NCBI GenBank assembly: GCA_046726955.1
Contig: JBKPBQ010000206.1
Coordinates: forward strand, 1 to 6,119
Direction: 5' to 3'
DNA from: CAVPGH01 sp046726955
Lineage (GTDB): Bacteria > Acidobacteriota > Vicinamibacteria > Fen-336
DNA length: 6,119 bases
A program made the position numbers and the translations under genes. Of the stretch, positions 1-5,312 are shown one piece after another. The notes beneath the pieces are model-generated. The model worked only from the letters and a program-made list of their open reading frames with translations, had not been told where the DNA came from and made no database searches. Numbering within the stretch: position 1 is the first letter of the stretch; every line of letters starts with the position of its first letter.

Positions 1-1
1 C

Positions 2-640
2 CTGCTGATCGGCGGCGAGGCGGCGCTTGTGAAGCGCCTCGATCCGATCATCGCGCGGCAGGCTCCGGGCGCCGGTTACATTTCCCGCACCCCGGGACGG
101 AATGGGTCCGCCGGCACGTCCGAGCAGGGGTATCTCCACTGCGGGCCGAACGGCGCGGGCCACTTCGTCAAGATGGTCCACAACGGGATCGAGTACGGGA
201 TCATGGCCGCGTACGCGGAGGGGCTGGGGATCCTTCGCTCCGCGGATGTCGGCAAGAGAAGCGGAGCGGTCGACGCCGAGACGACGCCGCTGCGCGACCC
301 CGAGCACTACCAGTTCGACTTCAACCTCCCCGACATCGCGGAGGTGTGGCGACGCGGCAGCGTCGTGGCCTCCTGGCTGCTCGACCTGACGGCCGCCGCG
401 CTCGTAAAGGACCCGGTGCTCGAGGGCTTCCAGGGGCGCGTGTCCGACTCCGGCGAAGGGCGGTGGACGATCAAGGCTGCCATCGACGAGGCGATGCCCG
501 TTCCCGTCCTCACGTCCGCCCTCTTCGAGCGCTTCAGCTCGCGCGGCGAGGCCGACTACGCGGACAAGCTGCTCTCGGCCATGCGCTTCGAGTTCGGCGG
601 GCACGTCGAGAAGCCGTCGAGCGAGCGGAGCGCACGATGA
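2..640 (+). CDS. gnd: 6-phosphogluconate dehydrogenase, decarboxylating, short form (5'-truncated by window edge)
   Basis: Catalyses oxidative decarboxylation of 6-phosphogluconate to ribulose-5-phosphate in the cytosol, the last oxidative step of the pentose phosphate pathway. The reading frame is open to the left edge from base 2, leaving 212 residues and a TGA stop. The NAD(P)-binding Rossmann domain is outside the window, so cofactor preference cannot be read. Visible are the family core GAGHFVKMVHNGIEY (residues 51-65 of the fragment) with the catalytic Lys57 and the conserved His60, Asn61 and Glu64, then DIAEVWRRGSVV (111-122) and SDSGEGRW (148-155). The C-terminal end, LFERFSSRGEADYADKLLSA then FGGHVE, matches the short (about 300-340 residue) Gnd class rather than the long class of about 470 residues. 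A TPGRNG-containing loop before GYLHCGP is, from memory, normal for this subgroup. The stop overlaps the zwf start by ATGA, indicating co-transcription and probable translational coupling. Identification is firm. Confidence 0.95.
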   Translation: MLIGGEAALVKRLDPIIARQAPGAGYISRTPGRNGSAGTSEQGYLHCGPNGAGHFVKMVHNGIEYGIMAAYAEGLGILRSADVGKRSGAVDAETTPLRDPEHYQFDFNLPDIAEVWRRGSVVASWLLDLTAAALVKDPVLEGFQGRVSDSGEGRWTIKAAIDEAMPVPVLTSALFERFSSRGEADYADKLLSAMRFEFGGHVEKPSSERSAR

Positions 641-2016
641 CCGCCGTCCGCTCCGACGCCTTGGTGTTCTTCGGCGCGACCGGGGACCTCGCGTACAAGA
701 AGATCTTCCCCGCGCTGCAGGCGATGGTGAAGCGCGGGCACCTCGACGTTCCGGTCATCGGCGTGGCCAAGGCGGGCTGGAACCTCGAGCAGCTCAAGGC
801 CCGGGCCAAGGACAGCCTCGAGAAGCACGGCGGACTCGATTCCGAGGCGTTCGCCACGCTCAGCAGCCGGCTGCGCTATGTCGACGGCGACTATCGGGAC
901 CCCGCGACCTTCCAGGCCATTCGCCGGGAGCTCGGTACCGCCCGCCGGCCCGCGCACTACCTGGCCATCCCCCCCGTGATGTTCGAAGTGGTGGTGGAGC
1001 AGCTCGGCAAGGCGGACGAAACGAGCAGCGCCCGCGTCATCGTCGAGAAGCCGTTCGGCAACGACGCTGCTTCCGCGCGGGAGCTCAACCGGGTCCTGCT
1101 CGGAGCCTTCGACGAGTCGTCGATCTTCCGGATCGACCACTACCTCGGCAAGCGCCCGGTGCACCACATGCTCTTCTTCCGCTTCGCCAACAGCTTCCTG
1201 GACCCCTGCTGGAACCGCGCGCACGTGGAGAGCGTGCAGATCACCATGGCCGAGGATTTCGGGATCCAGGGCCGAGGGGCCTTCTACGACCAGACGGGCA
1301 CCGTGCGCGACGTGGTCCAGAACCACCTCTTCCAGGTCCTGAGCAACCTGGCCATGGAGCCTCCGGTCCGGACCGACAGCGAATCGATCCGGGACGAGAA
1401 GGTCAAGGTCTTGAAGGCGATCCCGTCGCTCGTCGCGGACGACGTCGTACGCGGACAGTTCCGCGGCTACCGGTCGGAGAAGGGAGTGGCCCTGGAATCG
1501 AAGGTAGAGACCTTCGTGGCCCTGCGCCTGCGGATCGATTCGTGGCGCTGGAAGGGTGAGCCCTTCTACATCCGGGCCGGGAAGTCCCTGCCCGTGACGT
1601 GCACGGAGGTCGTGGCACGACTCCGCCAGCCTCCCACGATGTTCCACGGCTTCGACCTCGAGTCGAACTACGTCCGCTTCCGGATCAGCCCCGAGGTCAC
1701 GCTCGCCATCGGCGCGAACGTCATCGCCCCCGGGCAGGAGACGCGCAGCCACATTGCGGAGATGGTGGGGACCAAGCTCCCCCGCGCCGACGAGATGGAC
1801 GCGTACGAGCGAGTGCTGGGAGACGCCATGCTCGGAGACGCCACGCTGTTCGCCCGCGAGGATTACGTGGAAGAAGCGTGGCGCATCGTCGATCCCGTGC
1901 TGAAGGATGGCACTCCCATCTACGAGTACGAGCCGGGCACGTGGGGACCGAAAGAGGTCGACTCGAGAGTCTCGCCCCCGGGAGGATGGCAGAACCCGAC
2001 GGTGAGGGCGTCATGA
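637..2016 (+). CDS. zwf: Glucose-6-phosphate 1-dehydrogenase
   Basis: Oxidises glucose-6-phosphate to 6-phosphoglucono-1,5-lactone, the entry step of the oxidative pentose phosphate pathway. The 459-residue product is slightly short for the family (about 480-510) but looks complete. Domain order: N-terminal Rossmann fold with GATGDLAYKK (13-22); VEKPFG (136-141); the substrate-site signature RIDHYLGK (165-172) with Asp167 and His168; RDVVQNHL (224-231), whose His230 should be the catalytic base by analogy with Leuconostoc G6PD His240; AMEPP; FYIRAGK (310-316); and a C-terminal AGTWGP-like GTWGP. The start is the ATG at 637: it overlaps the gnd stop (ATGA), has GGAG at 627-630 six bases upstream, and puts the Rossmann motif at the normal distance from the N-terminus. 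The open frame further upstream is only the gnd shadow. Thr15 and Lys45 occupy positions that influence NADP versus NAD use in characterised enzymes (see findings). Identification is firm; cofactor preference is open. Confidence 0.97.
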   Translation: MTAVRSDALVFFGATGDLAYKKIFPALQAMVKRGHLDVPVIGVAKAGWNLEQLKARAKDSLEKHGGLDSEAFATLSSRLRYVDGDYRDPATFQAIRRELGTARRPAHYLAIPPVMFEVVVEQLGKADETSSARVIVEKPFGNDAASARELNRVLLGAFDESSIFRIDHYLGKRPVHHMLFFRFANSFLDPCWNRAHVESVQITMAEDFGIQGRGAFYDQTGTVRDVVQNHLFQVLSNLAMEPPVRTDSESIRDEKVKVLKAIPSLVADDVVRGQFRGYRSEKGVALESKVETFVALRLRIDSWRWKGEPFYIRAGKSLPVTCTEVVARLRQPPTMFHGFDLESNYVRFRISPEVTLAIGANVIAPGQETRSHIAEMVGTKLPRADEMDAYERVLGDAMLGDATLFAREDYVEEAWRIVDPVLKDGTPIYEYEPGTWGPKEVDSRVSPPGGWQNPTVRAS

Positions 2017-3206
2017 GGATCAAGGCCCTGGCCGATGCCGATGCGGTCGCCCGCGCAGGCGCTTCGTTCACCGCGGCTGAAGCGCGAGCAGCGGTGGAGG
2101 CGCGTGGTCGCTTCGTCGTGGCCGTCAGCGGAGGGCGTACCCCCTGGAAGATGCTGCGGGCCCTCGCCGACGAAGATGTGCCGTGGGCGAGCGTGCACGT
2201 CGTCCAAGTGGACGAGCGTGTGGCGCCTCTCGGCGATCCCGACCGAAACCTCACCCACCTGCGCGAGAGCCTGCTCGCGCATTGCCCGATACCCCCCGAG
2301 CAGATCCACGCCATGCCCGTGGAATCGGCCGACCTGGAGGCGGCGAGCGCGGAGTACGCGCGGACGCTCCGGCAGATCGCTGGCTCTCCCCCCGTTCTCG
2401 ATCTCGCCCACCTCGGCCTCGGGCCCGACGGCCATACCGCGTCCCTCGTGCCCGGAGATCCGGTGCTCGGGGTGACCGCGGCCGACGTCGCGCTATCCGG
2501 CGTCTATCAGGGTCGGCGACGAATGACCTTGACCTATCCGGTGCTCAATCGCGCGCGGCGCATCGTGTGGCTGGTCACGGGGCCGGAGAAAGCGGAGATG
2601 ATGGCGCGCCTCTGCGAGGGGGATCCGTCGATTCCCGCGAGCCGGATTCGTCGGAGCCACGCCCTGGTCCTTGCCGACCGCGAGGCGGCGCGTTCGGTGT
2701 CTCTACCCTCGGAGCCGACGTCACGCCGCGAAGGCGGCGTCCGGCGGGTGGGAATCGCGACCGACCACGGCGGGTTCGGCCTCAAGCAAGATCTCGTCGC
2801 CCGGCTCCGCGCCGCCGGGTACACCATCGTCGACTTCGGGGCGAACGAGCTGGACCCGGACGACGACTATCCGGACTTCGTCATCCCGCTCTCCCGGGCC
2901 GTGGCCGCGGGCACGGTGGAGCGCGGGGTGGCCGTCTGCGGCAGCGGCGTGGGCGCCTCCATCTGCGCCAACAAGGTCGCGGGCGTCCACGCCGGACTCA
3001 TCCACGACCACTTCTCCGCGGCGCAGGGAGTCGAGGACGATCACATGAACGTCATCTGTGTCGGCGGCCGCACCGTGGGGCCGAGTGTCGCCTGGGACCT
3101 CGTGCGGACATTCCTGGCCGCCGAGTTCAGCGACGCCCCGCGACACTTGCGCCGCCTGGGCAAGGTGGCGTCCCTGGAGCTCGAATCGACGAGGACCAAT
3201 CCATGA
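2013..3206 (+). CDS. pgl-rpiB: Fusion protein: 6-phosphogluconolactonase (N-terminal) + ribose-5-phosphate isomerase B (C-terminal)
   Basis: One uninterrupted 397-residue frame holds two enzymes. Residues 1 to about 227 are a SugarNAG-fold 6-phosphogluconolactonase that hydrolyses the Zwf product to 6-phosphogluconate. It shows VAVSGGRTP (36-44), VDERV (66-70), Asn79, and GLGPDGHTASLVPG (135-148) with the catalytic Asp139-Gly-His141 segment. After a polar linker (about 228-242), residues 243-397 are an RpiB/LacAB isomerase interconverting ribulose-5-phosphate and ribose-5-phosphate. It shows TDHGGFGLK (250-258), DYPDF (285-289), VCGSGVGASICANK (308-321) with catalytic Cys309, MNV (345-347), and phosphate-binding arginines matching E. 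coli R110, R133 and R137 at Arg353, Arg377 and Arg381. Each half has normal stand-alone length. The ATG at 2013 overlaps the zwf stop (ATGA) and has GAGG at 2004-2007. There is no stop or ATG in the linker; a GTG at 2748 would start inside the first RpiB strand, so a separate rpiB is unlikely. Both assignments are firm; activity of the isomerase half is inferred. Confidence 0.94.
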   Translation: MRIKALADADAVARAGASFTAAEARAAVEARGRFVVAVSGGRTPWKMLRALADEDVPWASVHVVQVDERVAPLGDPDRNLTHLRESLLAHCPIPPEQIHAMPVESADLEAASAEYARTLRQIAGSPPVLDLAHLGLGPDGHTASLVPGDPVLGVTAADVALSGVYQGRRRMTLTYPVLNRARRIVWLVTGPEKAEMMARLCEGDPSIPASRIRRSHALVLADREAARSVSLPSEPTSRREGGVRRVGIATDHGGFGLKQDLVARLRAAGYTIVDFGANELDPDDDYPDFVIPLSRAVAAGTVERGVAVCGSGVGASICANKVAGVHAGLIHDHFSAAQGVEDDHMNVICVGGRTVGPSVAWDLVRTFLAAEFSDAPRHLRRLGKVASLELESTRTNP

Positions 3207-5287
3207 GCACTACGACCGTCGCCCCTGCCCGGACCGCCGCCGAGCTCGACCAGCTCGCGGTCAACACCATCCGCACGCTCTCGATCGACGCAGTGGAGAA
3301 GGCCAAGTCGGGCCACCCCGGCACGCCGATGGCGTTAGCACCCCTCGTCTACACGCTCTGGAACCGCGTGATGCGCTTCGATCCCCTGGACCCGATCTGG
3401 CCCAACCGCGATCGGTTCGTCCTCTCGAACGGCCACGCCTCGATGCTGCTCTGGTCCGTCCTCCACCTCTCCGGGACGCGGGCCGTCAACGCGGAATACG
3501 AGCGGCTCGGGGAGCCTTCGGTTTCCCTCGAGGACATCCGCCGCTTCCGCCAGATCGGGAGCAAGGCGCCCGGCCACCCCGAGTACCACTGGGTCTCGGG
3601 CGTGGAGACGACGACGGGTCCTCTCGGCCAGGGCGCGGCCACGAGCGTGGGGATGGCGATCGCTCGGAAATGGCTCGCCGAGCGCTACAACCGGCCGGGC
3701 TTCCCCATCTTCGACTACGACATCTATGTAGTTGTCGGCGACGGCTGCCTCATGGAGGGCGTGGGGAGCGAGGCCGCCTCGCTCGCCGCCCACCTCGGCC
3801 TCGACAACCTCTGCTGGGTCTACGACAACAACAAGATCACGATCGAGGGCTCCACGAACCTCGCGTTCACCGAAGACGTGGCCGGTCGCTTTCTCGCCTA
3901 CGGGTGGAACGTCCTGCGCGTAGGCGACGCCAACGACACCGAACGCATCGAGCAGGCCCTCTCCGTATTCCGGGAGACGAAGGGGCGTCCCACGCTCATC
4001 GTTCTCGACAGCCACATCGGCTACGGCTCTCCTCACAAGCACGACAAAGCCGCGGCCCATGGCGAGCCGCTCGGCGAGGAGGAGTGCCGCCTCGTCAAGC
4101 GTAGCTATGGATGGCCGGAGGACGCGCAGTTCCTGGTCCCCGACGGCGTGCGCGATCATTTCGCGGCGGGGATCGGGGCGCGCGGTGCTCTCGCGCGGAG
4201 GAAGTGGACGGAGCTCTTCGCGTCCTACCGGACCGCTCACCCCGAGCTGGCCGAGGAGATCGACCAGATACAGCGGCGAGAGCTGCCGGCAGGCTGGGAC
4301 AAGAACCTCCCCGTGTTCCCGGCTGATGCCAAGGGCCTGGCGGGCCGGGAGGCCTCGGGCAAGGTGCTGAACGTGCTCGCGCAGAACATCCCGTGGTTCC
4401 TCGGTGGTTCCGCGGATCTGGGCCCCTCGAACAAGACGACGCTGACCTACGAGGGCGCGGGCAACTTCCAGAAGGAGAGCCCGAGCGGCAAGAACCTCCA
4501 CTTCGGCATCCGCGAGCACGCGATGGCCGCGGCCGTCAACGGCCTCTCGCTGTCGAAGCTGCGGGCTTACGGGGCGACGTTCTTCATCTTCAGTGACTAC
4601 GCGCGGCCGGGCATTCGGCTCTCTGCGCTCATGGAGCTGCCGACGATCTTCGTATTCACGCACGATGCCATGGGCGACGGCGAGGACGGCCCCACGCACC
4701 AGCCCGTGGAGCACCTGGTCTCGCTGCGCGCCATCCCCGGCCTCGTCACGCTGCGGCCCGGTGACGCCAACGAGGTCGTCGAGGCGTATCGCTACTTGAT
4801 GTCGCTGCGCCACCAGCCGGCCGTGCTCGCGCTTTCGCGCCAGGCGCTGCCGACCCTCGACCGCAAGCGGTACGCCTCCGCCGCGGGCGTCGCGCGCGGC
4901 GCCTACGTCCTCGCGGACGCGCCGGGCGGTAATCCCGAGGTGATCCTCATCGCCTCGGGCAGCGAGCTCAGCCTGGCCGTGGACGCCCACGAGACGCTCG
5001 TCGCCGCGGGCATCCGCTCGCGTGTCGTCTCGATGCCGTCCTGGGAGATCTTCGACCACCAGCCGCGGGACTACCGCGATGCTGTTCTGCCGCCCACGGT
5101 GGGCGCACGGGTCGCGATCGAGCAAGGGTCGACACTGGGCTGGGAGCGTTACGTGGGGGCGTCCGGCCGCGTCATCGGCATGACCACGTTCGGAGCCTCG
5201 GCGCCACTCAAGGAGCTGCAGAGGAAGTTCGGGTTCGAGACGGAAGGGATCGTGGCGGCGGCGAAGGAGCAGTTGGGCAAGCGGTGA
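3203..5287 (+). CDS. tkt: Transketolase
   Basis: Thiamine-diphosphate enzyme moving two-carbon ketol units between xylulose-5-phosphate or fructose-6-phosphate and aldose phosphates in the non-oxidative pentose phosphate pathway. The 694-residue length is typical. The N-terminal PP domain carries SGHPG (36-40), NGHAS (76-80), PGHPEY (123-128), GPLGQG (139-144), the ThDP/metal motif GDG at 179-181 closing with NN at 209-210, and AHGEPLG (285-291). The Pyr domain carries GGSADLGPSN (401-410), GIREHAM (435-441) with Glu438 as the cofactor-activating glutamate (E. coli E411), and HDAMGDGEDGPTHQP (487-501), with His487, Asp495 and His499 matching E. coli H461, D469 and H473. Arg546 in LSRQ matches E. 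coli R520. The C-terminal transketolase domain follows from about 565. The ATG at 3203 overlaps the fusion gene's stop (ATGA) and has GAGG at 3191-3194. All expected catalytic residues are present. Leu45 is encoded by TTA, the only in-frame TTA seen in the window. Confidence 0.97.
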   Translation: MSTTTVAPARTAAELDQLAVNTIRTLSIDAVEKAKSGHPGTPMALAPLVYTLWNRVMRFDPLDPIWPNRDRFVLSNGHASMLLWSVLHLSGTRAVNAEYERLGEPSVSLEDIRRFRQIGSKAPGHPEYHWVSGVETTTGPLGQGAATSVGMAIARKWLAERYNRPGFPIFDYDIYVVVGDGCLMEGVGSEAASLAAHLGLDNLCWVYDNNKITIEGSTNLAFTEDVAGRFLAYGWNVLRVGDANDTERIEQALSVFRETKGRPTLIVLDSHIGYGSPHKHDKAAAHGEPLGEEECRLVKRSYGWPEDAQFLVPDGVRDHFAAGIGARGALARRKWTELFASYRTAHPELAEEIDQIQRRELPAGWDKNLPVFPADAKGLAGREASGKVLNVLAQNIPWFLGGSADLGPSNKTTLTYEGAGNFQKESPSGKNLHFGIREHAMAAAVNGLSLSKLRAYGATFFIFSDYARPGIRLSALMELPTIFVFTHDAMGDGEDGPTHQPVEHLVSLRAIPGLVTLRPGDANEVVEAYRYLMSLRHQPAVLALSRQALPTLDRKRYASAAGVARGAYVLADAPGGNPEVILIASGSELSLAVDAHETLVAAGIRSRVVSMPSWEIFDHQPRDYRDAVLPPTVGARVAIEQGSTLGWERYVGASGRVIGMTTFGASAPLKELQRKFGFETEGIVAAAKEQLGKR

Positions 5288-5312
5288 TGTCGGTCGCGTT
5301 CGGGAGGAAGGC
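5288..5312 (+). promoter_or_regulatory. tkt-xfp spacer with strong ribosome binding site and 9-codon mini-ORF
   Basis: This is the only non-overlapping gap between genes in the window. It contains GGGAGG at 5302-5307, with GGAGG ending five bases before the xfp ATG at 5313. This is the strongest Shine-Dalgarno sequence in the window and fixes the xfp start in preference to the in-frame ATG at 5328. The spacer is too short for a convincing promoter plus leader and I see no hairpin terminator, so xfp is probably co-transcribed with tkt. A nine-codon frame runs from the ATG at 5287 (overlapping the tkt stop as TGATG) to the TGA at 5314-5316 (overlapping the xfp start as ATGA). Confidence 0.7.

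Noticed and set aside
29..31. GTG at 29 as the start of gnd
   Set aside because: In-frame codons before it (LLIGGEAAL) continue the family sequence and the Rossmann domain would be missing, so the gene simply enters from outside the window.
346..636. Upstream extension of the zwf frame to an ATG at 346
   Set aside because: This part is an Arg/Ala-rich shadow inside gnd. The ATG at 637 has a ribosome site, an ATGA overlap and the expected distance to the Rossmann motif.
799..808. Palindrome GGCCCGGGCC, considered as an operator or hairpin
   Set aside because: It lies inside the zwf coding sequence, has no loop or partner site, and such palindromes are expected by chance at this GC content.
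556..1752. 398-codon minus-strand open frame opposite zwf
   Set aside because: It is fully covered by the well-conserved zwf frame, its composition is typical of an antisense shadow, and it has no motif.
1816..1848. Near-tandem repeat of about 15 bases in zwf (LGDAMLGDATL)
   Set aside because: The segment matches the conserved DAMxGDATLF motif of G6PD, so the repetition comes from the family motif and not from a recent duplication.
2748..2750. GTG as the start of a separate rpiB gene
   Set aside because: It would give a protein starting inside the first beta strand. The nearest purine-rich stretch (GAAGG at 2730-2734) is about 13 bases away, and no stop separates it from pgl. A minor internal initiation product cannot be excluded.
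2183..3202. Upstream extension of the transketolase frame to 2183
   Set aside because: It overlaps the pgl-rpiB coding frame and is Arg-rich shadow sequence. Transketolase homology begins just after the ATG at 3203.
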